Part shown: positions 16,724 to 23,576 of the stretch, in pieces
Numbering within the stretch: the first letter of the stretch is position 1
How the letters are laid out: the number at the start of each line of letters is the position of its first letter
Source: Bog-756 sp963725395
GTDB taxonomy: Bacteria; Actinomycetota; Acidimicrobiia; Acidimicrobiales; RAAP-2
Assembly (NCBI GenBank): GCA_963725395.1
Contig: CAVRYH010000005.1
Span: 434,001 to 498,000, forward strand
Length of the DNA: 64,000 nt
Direction of reading: 5' to 3'
The notes under the pieces: generated by a model
Told to the model about the DNA's origin: nothing
The model's input: the letters and a program-made list of their open reading frames with translations, nothing else
Database searches by the model: none
Position numbers and translations under genes: made by a program

Positions 16724-16996
16724 GTGTTCGGAATCATCGTGACGATCCTGTACCTGTTCCTCTTGGTCCTGTTCGCCTACTCCATTCTCAGCTGGGTGTC
16801 GGCGTCGGGCCGGCTGGCCTACGACTCGCCGGTCCGCAAGATCCAAAACGTGCTCTCGGCCATCTGCGAGCCGGTGTTGCGGCCGGTGCGGCGGATCATC
16901 CCCCCCGTGCGGATCGGCGGGGTGGGCCTCGATCTATCGGTCCTCATCGTGTTCCTCGTGGTCTCGGTGATCCTGATCCCTCTGTTCTCCGGCTGA
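16724..16996 (+). CDS. YggT family membrane protein
   Basis: The 90-residue protein has two membrane segments, one at the N-terminus (IIVTILYLFLLVLFAYSILSW) and one at the C-terminus, flanking a conserved basic loop with EPVLRPVRRIIPPV. YggT proteins sit beside sepF and divIVA in many bacteria and are implicated in division-site or envelope maintenance; the exact role is unknown. Translation starts at GTG 16724 after an AGGAGGTGAGG sequence. Confidence 0.9.
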   Translation: MFGIIVTILYLFLLVLFAYSILSWVSASGRLAYDSPVRKIQNVLSAICEPVLRPVRRIIPPVRIGGVGLDLSVLIVFLVVSVILIPLFSG

Positions 16997-17072
16997 CCGG
17001 ACGGTTTCGGCGGCGGGATCACCGATCGCAAGATTCTCAGCAAAAAACTGTGGATCCCCTGGCCAGCACCGC

Positions 17073-17084
17073 TAGCATGGGCGC
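17073..17084 (+). promoter_or_regulatory. Leaderless promoter of divIVA
   Basis: TAGCAT (17073-17078) lies 6 nt before the ATG at 17085, so transcription should begin at or next to the start codon. No Shine-Dalgarno sequence is present. No good -35 element was seen. Confidence 0.55.
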
Positions 17085-17927
17085 ATGGATGCCTCCCAGT
17101 CAGCTCTTGATTCCCTTCGAACGGTCGAGTTCCGCGAGACGCTGAAGGGATATCACCGGGACGATGTCGACGAGTACTTGGAGAAGGCCGCCGTCGAGGC
17201 CGAGGGCCTCCAAGAGCAGCTGCGCCAGAGCGGTGAGCGCCTGCGTCAGGCCGCGGAGCGTATCGCCCAGCTGGAGGCGGCCCTCGAGCAGCGTCCCGAG
17301 CCCCAGCCCGCCGAGCCCCAGGCCCCCGACGACACCCTGCAGCGGACGCTCCTCCTCGCCCAGAAGTTCGTCGACGAGACGAAGGCGGAGTCCGAGGCGG
17401 AGGCGGCGAGGATCATCGCCGAGGCCGAGACCAAGTCGCGGCTCCTGACCGACCAGGCCCAGGCCCAGGCCACCCGCCTGGCCAGTGAGTCCGAGCAACG
17501 GCTCCGTGAGGAGATCGGCAGGCTGGAGGCATCGCGCTCCAAGCTCGCCCACGACGTCGAGACCATGACCCGGCACCTCGAGGGCGAGCGCAGCCGCCTG
17601 CGCGGTGCGCTGAGCGAGATCCTGCGCTGGGTGGACGAGAACGTCCAGCCGACACCGTCCCAGTCCGAGCAGCGGGTCCACGTCGAGCCCCGGCCCGACA
17701 GCCGACCCGACGGCGGGAGCCAGCCGCCGGCAACCGGGTCCGGCCCGGCCACCGGTGCCCAACCCGGTGTGCAGGGCGGCAACCGGTCCGTGGCCACCGC
17801 TCCCCAGGGGGCACCCTCGCCCCAACCGGCCGTCACCGGTTCCACGGGTGAGGTCACCCAGGTGCGGCCGCCCGGCGCGAACGTCAACACCCAGTCGGCC
17901 GAGGCCAACGCGCCCCTGCCGCTGTAG
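17085..17927 (+). CDS. divIVA: DivIVA family polar growth and division protein (Wag31-like)
   Basis: DivIVA recognises negatively curved membrane and recruits cell-wall synthesis machinery. The N-terminal domain at residues 10-40 has VEFRETLKGYHRDDVDEYL, matching the family's membrane-binding motif. Two coiled-coil blocks follow, at about 35-75 and 95-190, separated by a Pro/Glu-rich linker. Residues 205-280 are Pro/Gly/Gln-rich and probably disordered. The length of 280 residues fits. The ATG at 17085 seems to be read from a leaderless transcript. Confidence 0.93.
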   Translation: MDASQSALDSLRTVEFRETLKGYHRDDVDEYLEKAAVEAEGLQEQLRQSGERLRQAAERIAQLEAALEQRPEPQPAEPQAPDDTLQRTLLLAQKFVDETKAESEAEAARIIAEAETKSRLLTDQAQAQATRLASESEQRLREEIGRLEASRSKLAHDVETMTRHLEGERSRLRGALSEILRWVDENVQPTPSQSEQRVHVEPRPDSRPDGGSQPPATGSGPATGAQPGVQGGNRSVATAPQGAPSPQPAVTGSTGEVTQVRPPGANVNTQSAEANAPLPL

Positions 17928-17973
17928 GACGCGGCACGCCGGTCGGCCGGGGCGGCGCCGGTCCGAGCGGGCC

Positions 17974-17989
17974 GGGCCTCCGGTGGCCC
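17974..17989 (+). terminator. Candidate hairpin terminator after divIVA
   Basis: GGGCC (17974-17978) pairs with GGCCC (17985-17989) around a TCCGGT loop, 47 nt after the divIVA stop. No T-tract follows. The rest of the 17928-18169 gap holds the promoter of the next gene and nothing else recognised. Confidence 0.33.
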
Positions 17990-18050
17990 CCACCGCACGA
18001 TCGTCGGCTGCGTACCGGTATGGTCCTGGGACGCAACGTCACGTTCCGGA

Positions 18051-18079
18051 TTGCTCCTGCGGGCGTGGCACGGTATCGT
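18051..18079 (+). promoter_or_regulatory. Promoter for the DksA/TraR-like gene
   Basis: TTGCTC (18051-18056) and TATCGT (18074-18079) are 17 nt apart. The -10 is identical to that of ftsZ. A start near 18086 leaves a leader of about 80 nt before the GTG at 18170. Confidence 0.52.
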
Positions 18080-18169
18080 CGCCCGCCCACCAGAGGTGGC
18101 GATGGTCCTGTCCTGGCGCAGTAGGGCGGTCGCGTCCTGGCGACGGAGAGAACCTTGAAGGAGGTCGAT

Positions 18170-18943
18170 GTGACGCCAACGAAGAAGGCGGCAGCAACCA
18201 CGCCGAAGAGGGCGTCGACGCCCAAGAAGGCGTCGGTGCGCAAGGCTGCTCCCGCCGCCAAGTCGGCGTCCGGTTCTGGAAAGAAGGCGGCCCCTGCGGC
18301 CAAGAGGCCGGCCGGGAAGAAGGTCTCCCCGGCCAAGAAGTCCCCGGCCGCCGCCAAGGCCCAGCAGCCCTCGAAGAAGAAGCCGCCCGCCAAGAAGGCG
18401 GCCCCTGTCCGCAAGCCGGTGACCGCGGCGAAGAAGAAAGCACCGACCACCGGTCGCCCGTCGGCCAAGGCCGGCCCGGCGAAGAAGGAGTCCACGGCCA
18501 AGAAGGGTGCGGCCGAACGGGTCGCCACCGCGCCGGCCGCGCCGAAACGGCCCACCGTCGGCCCCTACGCCAAAGAGCCCAAGTTCCTCGACGAGCAGCG
18601 GGCGCTGCTGCTTGAGGAGCGGGGCATCTACCACGGCCAGGCCCACGACCTCCGGGCCGAGGCCGACTCGCTGGCCCTCGAACGGGAGCCGGGCGACGTG
18701 CAGTTCGACGAGGAGTCCGGTGAGGGGGGCACGGTCACCGTCGACCGTGAGCGGAACCTCGCCCTGTCCGCCCAGGCGTCGGCAGCCGTCGAGGAGATCG
18801 ACGACGCCGTCCGCAAGATCGAGCGCAAGACCTACGGCGCCTGCGAACGCTGCCACCAGCCCATCCCCAAGGCCCGGCTCCGTGCGCTGCCCTTCGCCCG
18901 GCTGTGCGTCGCCTGCAAGAGCGGTGGGCTGTCGCGTCGCTGA
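18170..18943 (+). CDS. DksA/TraR-type zinc-finger protein with histone H1-like Lys/Ala tail
   Basis: The 257-residue protein has two parts. Residues 1 to about 118 are a low-complexity Lys/Ala/Pro tail with repeated PAKK and AAKK units, like histone H1-type nucleoid proteins. Residues 130-257 match the DksA/TraR fold: a long helical hairpin, then a C4 zinc finger with C225, C228, C246 and C249 in YGACERCHQPIPKARLRALP. DksA-family proteins reach into the RNA polymerase secondary channel; whether this one does is inference. The tail suggests DNA or RNA binding. GTG 18170 is preferred over TTG 18155 because AAGGAGG lies 5 nt before it. lspA follows 14 nt after the stop. Confidence 0.82.
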   Translation: MTPTKKAAATTPKRASTPKKASVRKAAPAAKSASGSGKKAAPAAKRPAGKKVSPAKKSPAAAKAQQPSKKKPPAKKAAPVRKPVTAAKKKAPTTGRPSAKAGPAKKESTAKKGAAERVATAPAAPKRPTVGPYAKEPKFLDEQRALLLEERGIYHGQAHDLRAEADSLALEREPGDVQFDEESGEGGTVTVDRERNLALSAQASAAVEEIDDAVRKIERKTYGACERCHQPIPKARLRALPFARLCVACKSGGLSRR

Positions 18944-18952
18944 CCGGTGAGT

Positions 18953-18994
18953 CCGCGGTGGTAGCGGAGGATGCCGGTTCGAATCCCGGCATCC
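18953..18994 (+). repeat. Two adjacent hairpins resembling tRNA D- and T-arms at the lspA start
   Basis: CCGC (18953-18956) pairs with GCGG (18964-18967) around GGTGGTA, a D-arm-like hairpin. Directly after it, GGATGCCGG (18969-18977) pairs perfectly over 9 bp with CCGGCATCC (18986-18994) around TTCGAATC, which looks like a T-loop. There is no anticodon arm and no matching 5' acceptor strand, so this is not a tRNA gene. The lspA start codon lies in the first loop, so the structure may affect translation initiation. Confidence 0.45.
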
Positions 18995-19440
18995 GGCGAC
19001 TGGCGGTAGCCGGCCTGGTGGCCGCCGGTGTCGTGGCCGTCGACCAGCTGACCAAGTGGTGGGCCGTCTCCCGCCTGCCGGCCGGGCCCGTCCACATCGT
19101 CGGCACGCTCGATCTCGAGCTCTCCTTGAACACCGGTTCGGCGTTCAGCCTGTTCCAGGGGCACGCCCTTGTCGTCGGGGCCTTCGTGGTGGTCCTGGTG
19201 GCCGTGTTGTCGGTCCTGGTGTGGCGCTCACCGACCTCGGGCCGGGCCGCGGTGCTCGGCCTCATCCTCGGTGGCGCCCTCGGGAACCTCTCGGACCGGC
19301 TCTTCCGGGGTGACCACGGGGCGGTGGTCGACTTCGTGGCGCTCCACTTCTGGCCCACTTTCAACGTGGCCGACGCCTGCATCACCGTGGGCTGCGTCCT
19401 GCTCGTGGTCTCACTGCTCCGGGCCCCCCGGTCCCCGTGA
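18958..19440 (+). CDS. lspA: Prolipoprotein signal peptidase II LspA
   Basis: LspA is a membrane aspartyl protease that removes signal peptides from lipid-modified prolipoproteins. The 160-residue protein has four membrane segments and the family motifs VDQLTKWW, NTGSAFSLF, GNLSDRLFRG and VVDFVALHFWPTFNVAD, holding the catalytic aspartates. GTG 18958 is the best in-frame start after the upstream stop; an earlier GTG at 18904 would lie inside the preceding gene. It forms a unit with rluD (GTGA overlap). A likely substrate, the lipoprotein at 47.8 kb, is in this window. Confidence 0.9.
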   Translation: MVAEDAGSNPGIRRLAVAGLVAAGVVAVDQLTKWWAVSRLPAGPVHIVGTLDLELSLNTGSAFSLFQGHALVVGAFVVVLVAVLSVLVWRSPTSGRAAVLGLILGGALGNLSDRLFRGDHGAVVDFVALHFWPTFNVADACITVGCVLLVVSLLRAPRSP

Positions 19441-20390
19441 CCACCGTCGAGGTGACCGTGCCGTCGACGCTCGACGGTGTCCGGGTGGACAAGGCGGTGG
19501 CCCTGGTGGCCGACGTGTCCCGGTCCGCGGTCAACGCCATGATCGCCCGGCGGTGCATCACCGTCGACGGTGCCCCGGTGACCAGTCGGAGCTCGGTCCT
19601 TCGGGAGGGCCAGCTCCTGCGGCTCGAGGTCGAGGGGGAGCCGGAGCCGCGGCCGGCGGAGGCGGACCCGTCGGTGCCGGTCGTGGTGGTCTACGAGGAC
19701 GACGACGTGATCGTCGTCGACAAACCGGCCGGCCTGGTCGTCCACCCCGGCGCCGGCCACCGCACCGGGACCCTGGTCAACGGCCTGATGGCCCGGTATC
19801 CCGAGCTCGCCGCGGTGGGCGACCTGGTCGGCGCCGATCCGGAGCGCCCCGGCATTGTCCACCGGCTCGACCGCGGGACCTCGGGCCTGATGGTGGTGGC
19901 TCGCAGTCCCGACGCCTACCGCTCACTGGTGGCCCAGCTCGGCGACCGCCGGGTGACGCGGCGGTACCGGGCCCTCGTCATCGGCCGGGTCGAGGGGGAG
20001 TCGGGGGTGGTCGACGCCCCGATCGGGCGCTCGGTCGGATCGCCGACCCGGATGGCCGTGTCCCGCCGGGGCAAGGAGGCACGGACCCGCTACCGGGTCG
20101 AGCGCCGGTTCGAGGACCCGATCCCGACCACGTTGCTCACCGCCACCCTGGAGACGGGCCGGACCCACCAGATCCGGGTCCACCTGTCGGCCATCGGCCA
20201 TCCCGTCGTCGCCGACGACACCTACGCGAGGGGGCGCACCCTTCCCGGTGCTGTCATCGACCGCCCGTTCCTCCACGCCTACTCGCTGGGGTTCGACCAT
20301 CCCCGCACGGGCGAGCCCATGGGCTGGGACGCGCCGCTCGCCGAGGACCTTCGTGCCCAGCTCGACGCCCTGGAGGCCGCCGCCCGGTGA
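19437..20390 (+). CDS. rluD: RluA/RluD family 23S rRNA pseudouridine synthase
   Basis: The 317-residue enzyme has an N-terminal S4 RNA-binding domain (residues 10-70) and a pseudouridine synthase domain with the catalytic aspartate in GIVHRLDRGTSGLMVVA, plus LETGRTHQIRVHL. The lspA-rluD pair is conserved widely, and that context favours RluD, which modifies helix 69 of 23S rRNA; the exact target is inferred. Its stop is only a few bases from the stop of the convergent sigma factor gene. Confidence 0.88.
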   Translation: MTTVEVTVPSTLDGVRVDKAVALVADVSRSAVNAMIARRCITVDGAPVTSRSSVLREGQLLRLEVEGEPEPRPAEADPSVPVVVVYEDDDVIVVDKPAGLVVHPGAGHRTGTLVNGLMARYPELAAVGDLVGADPERPGIVHRLDRGTSGLMVVARSPDAYRSLVAQLGDRRVTRRYRALVIGRVEGESGVVDAPIGRSVGSPTRMAVSRRGKEARTRYRVERRFEDPIPTTLLTATLETGRTHQIRVHLSAIGHPVVADDTYARGRTLPGAVIDRPFLHAYSLGFDHPRTGEPMGWDAPLAEDLRAQLDALEAAAR

Positions 20391-20393
20391 TCC

Positions 20394-21368
20394 TCAGGCT
20401 GCTTCGTGCGCCGCCTCGAGCATCTGGCTGTCCCCGAGGACCTCGAGCGCCTCGGCCTCGGCCTGACGGACCTTGCGGACCCCGATGCCCAGCCGCTCCG
20501 CCGTCGTCTGCAGCGAGGCGGGATCGCTCCCGTCGAAGCCGAACCGGTGCCGGATCACCTGGCGCTGGAGGTCGCTCAACCGGTCGACGGCCTGGCGCAC
20601 GAGGTCGAGGGTGAGCTCGGAGGCCACCTCGTCCTCGAAGTCACTGAGGTCGGTGGACACGAGATCCCCGAGCGTGGCCGTCGAATCGGCGGCAGCCGGC
20701 TGGTCGAGGCTCGCCACCACCCGGGCCACCTGGGAGAGGTCGGACCTGACCTCTGCCGTGGTGTTGGTGGCGTCGTCCATCTCGTCGTCGGTGGGCGGAC
20801 GCTGGAACTGATGGGTCAGCTCCCACATCGCCGCGTCGACCTGCTGGTTGCGCTCGGCCACCTCCATGGGCAGCCTGATGGTGCGGCCGTGCTGCTGGAC
20901 GGCCCGCTGCAGGGCCTGGCGGATCCACCAGGTGGCGTAGGTCGAGAACCGGAAGCCGCGCTCCCAGTCGAACTTGTCGACGGCCCGCATGAGCCCGAAG
21001 GTCCCCTCCTGGATGAGGTCGGGCAGGTCGACGCCGCGGTCCTGGTAGCGGCGGGCCCAGTGGACGACCAGACGCAGGTTGGCCGCCACCATCTCGCGCC
21101 GGGCCCCGTCGTCACCGGCGGCGACCCTCTTGGCCAGCTCGGTCTGAGCCTCGTGGTCGGGGAGCGGGTGGTGGTCGAGATCCCGGAGGAAGAGGCCCAG
21201 GCTGTCGGCGTCCGCACTCCGCTTGCCGGCCTGGGGGCGGCCCGTTGCGGCCGCCTTGGGCCTTTGGCCGGGCGCGCCCGACCGTGCGCCGGCGGCCGGC
21301 GTCGTTCCCGCGGCCGGCTGCCTGCGAGCCTCCCGTTCGTTACTCCTGGGCAAGGTGCGAGTCGTCAT
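20394..21368 (-). CDS. RNA polymerase sigma factor, sigma-70 group 1/2 (RpoD-like)
   Basis: The 324-residue protein starts with a variable Arg/Ala-rich tail to about residue 55, then region 1.2 (DSLGLFLRDL), region 2 with DLIQEGTFGLMRAVDKFDWERGFRFSTYATWWIRQAL, region 3, and region 4 with LSDLQRQVIRHRFGFDG and a helix-turn-helix near the end. Regions 2.3-2.4 match the primary sigma factor consensus, so it should read TTGACA/TATAAT-like promoters. Its short N-terminus and lack of a long region 1.1 suggest a group 2 factor rather than the main one. ATG 21368 has AGGAG 4 nt upstream; ATG 21380 lacks a ribosome binding site. Confidence 0.85.
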   Translation of the reverse strand: MTTRTLPRSNEREARRQPAAGTTPAAGARSGAPGQRPKAAATGRPQAGKRSADADSLGLFLRDLDHHPLPDHEAQTELAKRVAAGDDGARREMVAANLRLVVHWARRYQDRGVDLPDLIQEGTFGLMRAVDKFDWERGFRFSTYATWWIRQALQRAVQQHGRTIRLPMEVAERNQQVDAAMWELTHQFQRPPTDDEMDDATNTTAEVRSDLSQVARVVASLDQPAAADSTATLGDLVSTDLSDFEDEVASELTLDLVRQAVDRLSDLQRQVIRHRFGFDGSDPASLQTTAERLGIGVRKVRQAEAEALEVLGDSQMLEAAHEAA

Positions 21369-21514
21369 CCCTCTCCTCATTCATCGTCAGGGGTCGACAG
21401 CATCTGTAACGCCTGATCAGCCCTGGACATTCCATGCCGGTGCCACCATCGCCACCAGGGTGGAACCGACGGTGGGGTTTGCGCAGGAGGTGTTCGGAGT
21501 GATCGGCTGAACGG

Positions 21515-22090
21515 ATGTCCAGTTCCGGCCATCGGTGCCTCTTGATCCGCCACGGTGAGACGGAGTGGAGCCTGAGCGGGCGCCACACCGGTCGCACCGA
21601 CCTGCCCCTGCTCCCCGGCGGCGAGGCCCAGGCCCGGGCCCTGCGGCCCAGGCTTGCCGTCTACCGCCTGGCCGCGGTGTTCACCAGCCCGCTGCTCCGG
21701 GCCCGGGAGACCTGCCTCCTGGCCGGCATCGGGGAGGGGGCGGTCATCGACCCCGACCTGGCCGAATGGGACTACGGCGGCTACGAGGGGCTCACGACGG
21801 AGACGATCAGGGAGCAGCGGCCCGGATGGGAGCTGTTCGCCGACGGGGTCCCCGACGGGGAGACGGCGCTGGAGGTGGGCGTGCGGGTCGACCGGGTGAT
21901 CGGTCGCATCCGCTCGGTCGACGGTGACGTGGCCTGCGTCGCCCACTCCCACGTCCTGCGGGTCCTCGCCGCCCGGTGGATCGGCCTGGACCCCACCGTG
22001 GGCCGCATGTTCGTCCTCGGCCCGGCCGGCCTCAGCGAGCTCGGCTGGGAGCGCGAGCAGCCCGTCGTGACCCGCTGGAACCAGGGGTGA
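21515..22090 (+). CDS. Histidine phosphatase family protein (phosphoglycerate mutase-like)
   Basis: The 191-residue protein has the phosphohistidine motif LIRHGETEWS at the N-terminus, FTSPLLRARET, an acid residue region EWDYGGYEG, and the second histidine in VAHSHVLRVLAARW. Such enzymes act through a phosphohistidine on small phosphorylated substrates. Actinobacterial relatives include acid phosphatases and phosphoglycerate mutase-like proteins; the substrate cannot be read from sequence. It lies divergent to the sigma factor gene. Confidence 0.82.
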   Translation: MSSSGHRCLLIRHGETEWSLSGRHTGRTDLPLLPGGEAQARALRPRLAVYRLAAVFTSPLLRARETCLLAGIGEGAVIDPDLAEWDYGGYEGLTTETIREQRPGWELFADGVPDGETALEVGVRVDRVIGRIRSVDGDVACVAHSHVLRVLAARWIGLDPTVGRMFVLGPAGLSELGWEREQPVVTRWNQG

Positions 22091-22108
22091 GGGTGGTCGG
22101 CCCGGCGG

Positions 22109-22558
22109 TCAGCCGGCGCTCTGGCGCAGCGCGGGGGCCCGGCCCTGGGCCCGGGCCACCATGTCGGCCAGGTTGTACGACTCGAGGTGGGAGCGCATGT
22201 GCTCGCCCAGGTCGGCCCACACGGTGAGCAGTACACACTGCCCCTCGTGGTCACAGGCGCCGTTCTCGTGCGGCAGCCCGAAGTCGCCGGCCACGATGGG
22301 CCCGTCGACGGCCGAGACGATCTGGGAGAGGGTGATGTCCTCCGGCGGCCGGGCCAGGACGTAGCCCCCGCCCACGCCCCGCTTGGAGCGCACCAGGCCG
22401 GCACCCTTCAGCGCCAGGAGGATCTGTTCGAGGTAGGGCTGGGGCAGACCGGTCCGCTCGGCGATGTCGCGCACGGCAGTGGGCCCTTCACCGTCGGTAT
22501 GGAGGGCCAGGGACAAGAGCGCCCGGCTGGCATAGTCGCCTCGCGTGGATACCTTCAC
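22109..22558 (-). CDS. Rrf2 family transcriptional regulator
   Basis: Rrf2 proteins are small winged-helix regulators that often sense iron-sulfur clusters, nitric oxide or iron. The 149-residue protein has the winged helix at residues 1-75 (YASRALLSLAL, LPQPYLEQILLALKGAGLVRSKRGVGGGYVLARP) and a dimerisation helix. Only two cysteines, in ACDHEGQC, are present near residue 100; IscR and NsrR have three ligands, so cluster binding is possible but unproven. The GTG start follows a -10 hexamer by 6 nt, and no Shine-Dalgarno is seen. nfuA lies elsewhere in the window, so no isc/suf operon is linked here. Confidence 0.85.
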   Translation of the reverse strand: MKVSTRGDYASRALLSLALHTDGEGPTAVRDIAERTGLPQPYLEQILLALKGAGLVRSKRGVGGGYVLARPPEDITLSQIVSAVDGPIVAGDFGLPHENGACDHEGQCVLLTVWADLGEHMRSHLESYNLADMVARAQGRAPALRQSAG

Positions 22559-22564
22559 GAACCC

Positions 22565-22570
22565 ATGCTA
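22565..22570 (-). promoter_or_regulatory. Leaderless -10 of the Rrf2 regulator gene
   Basis: On the minus strand TAGCAT is followed by GGGTTC and the GTG start. Sequence and spacing match the divIVA promoter. Confidence 0.5.
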
Positions 22571-22661
22571 TTGCCTCTGGGGGCCCGGTGGACTTGATCA
22601 GGAGCCCGACCGACCTGAGCAGGGAGGGAGGGCACCGATCCGGCGCTCCGTCCGGCGGCGC

Positions 22662-23336
22662 TCAGCGGCCGCCGAGCTTGCCGCCGGCCAGGTCCTCGGC
22701 CATCGCCCATCCGAAGGCGACCAGCCGGCCCCCGGCCCCCACGTCGACACGTTCGAAGAACACGCTGACATCGACCGAGGGCGGCCCCTTGGGGCTCCGG
22801 AAGTCGAAGCCCCCGGCCTCGCACCCGTCCCCGCTGACGACGAAGGTGCGGTCGTCGATGCGGCCGTCGGCGCCGAACCGTTTGGCCAGGCGACGCCCCC
22901 AGGCCCGCTCCTCGCCCGTGGCCTTGCGGTCCACCCCCGGCACGACGTCGGTGAGCCCGGCGAAGGCGCGGAAGCCCTCGGCCCCGAGCAAGCGGGTCCC
23001 GACCAGGACGTCCTCGTCGGGGAAGGCCAGCAGCGCCCGGCGGTACTTGTCGCCCATCATGGCCCGGAGCACCGTCTCGGCCCGCGAAGTGCGGTCGACG
23101 GTGGCGAGGCCTATGAGCAGCGACGGGGTGCCACCGATGCGCTCGAGGGTGGAAAAGGAGTAGCCACGTAGCTTGGCACCCTCGCGGGCCCGTGTGACGA
23201 GTACCCACTCCTCCCGTTGTTTCGACAGGAACCCGATGTCGAATCGGGGTTCCCGCTCAGCGCACAGGTCGGCCATCTCGGCCAACTCGGCATCACTGAT
23301 CGATGTGCAGTCCTTGGTCTCCACCTGGATGGACAT
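22662..23336 (-). CDS. Conserved hypothetical protein, function unknown
   Basis: The 224-residue product from ATG 23336 begins MSIQVETKDCTSISD and looks like a folded, soluble protein without membrane segments. Recognisable conserved-looking stretches include RFDIGFLSKQREEWVLVTR, LRGYSFSTLERIGGTPS, FPDEDVLVGTRL and VDRKATGEERAWGRRLAKRF. I recall similar unnamed proteins in actinobacteria but cannot assign an activity; a GNAT-like acyltransferase fold is one possibility and is a guess. The frame extends upstream to 23507, but that part is low-complexity Arg/Pro and probably not coding. Confidence 0.6.
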   Translation of the reverse strand: MSIQVETKDCTSISDAELAEMADLCAEREPRFDIGFLSKQREEWVLVTRAREGAKLRGYSFSTLERIGGTPSLLIGLATVDRTSRAETVLRAMMGDKYRRALLAFPDEDVLVGTRLLGAEGFRAFAGLTDVVPGVDRKATGEERAWGRRLAKRFGADGRIDDRTFVVSGDGCEAGGFDFRSPKGPPSVDVSVFFERVDVGAGGRLVAFGWAMAEDLAGGKLGGR

Positions 23337-23521
23337 ATGCCGTTCCGTACTCCTCGGTCTCCCTGCGGCGGTCAGCCGACGGCCCCGGTATGGCCAGGAC
23401 ACCCCCCAGGGCCGCCACGCCCGGGGGCGAAAGCGGTTGTGTGGGCCTCCACGCCAGGAGCCGTGGGTTGATTTTACGGGATTTACGCGCTCCTGTCGTA
23501 TCCGCACGCCGGAGAGCCCTT

Positions 23522-23539
23522 CGCCCCCGCTTCGGGGCG
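23522..23539 (-). terminator. Candidate hairpin terminator after dnaE
   Basis: CGCCCC (23522-23527) and GGGGCG (23534-23539) form a 6-bp stem with a CGCTTC loop, 38 nt after the dnaE stop on the minus strand. The remaining gap to 23337 shows nothing else recognised. Confidence 0.38.
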
Positions 23540-23576
23540 GCGGAGCGGGCCGTCTCCGGGCCCCGGCCGCGGTTGG

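Noticed and set aside
18960..19005. tRNA gene suggested by GGTTCGAATCC
   Set aside because: There is no anticodon arm or matching 5' acceptor strand, the putative T-stem has an 8-nt loop, and the region is inside lspA. Kept only as a hairpin pair.
23337..23507. N-terminal extension of the hypothetical protein at 22.7 kb
   Set aside because: The extra 57 residues are Arg/Pro-rich and unlike the remainder; the ATG at 23336 gives a natural start.
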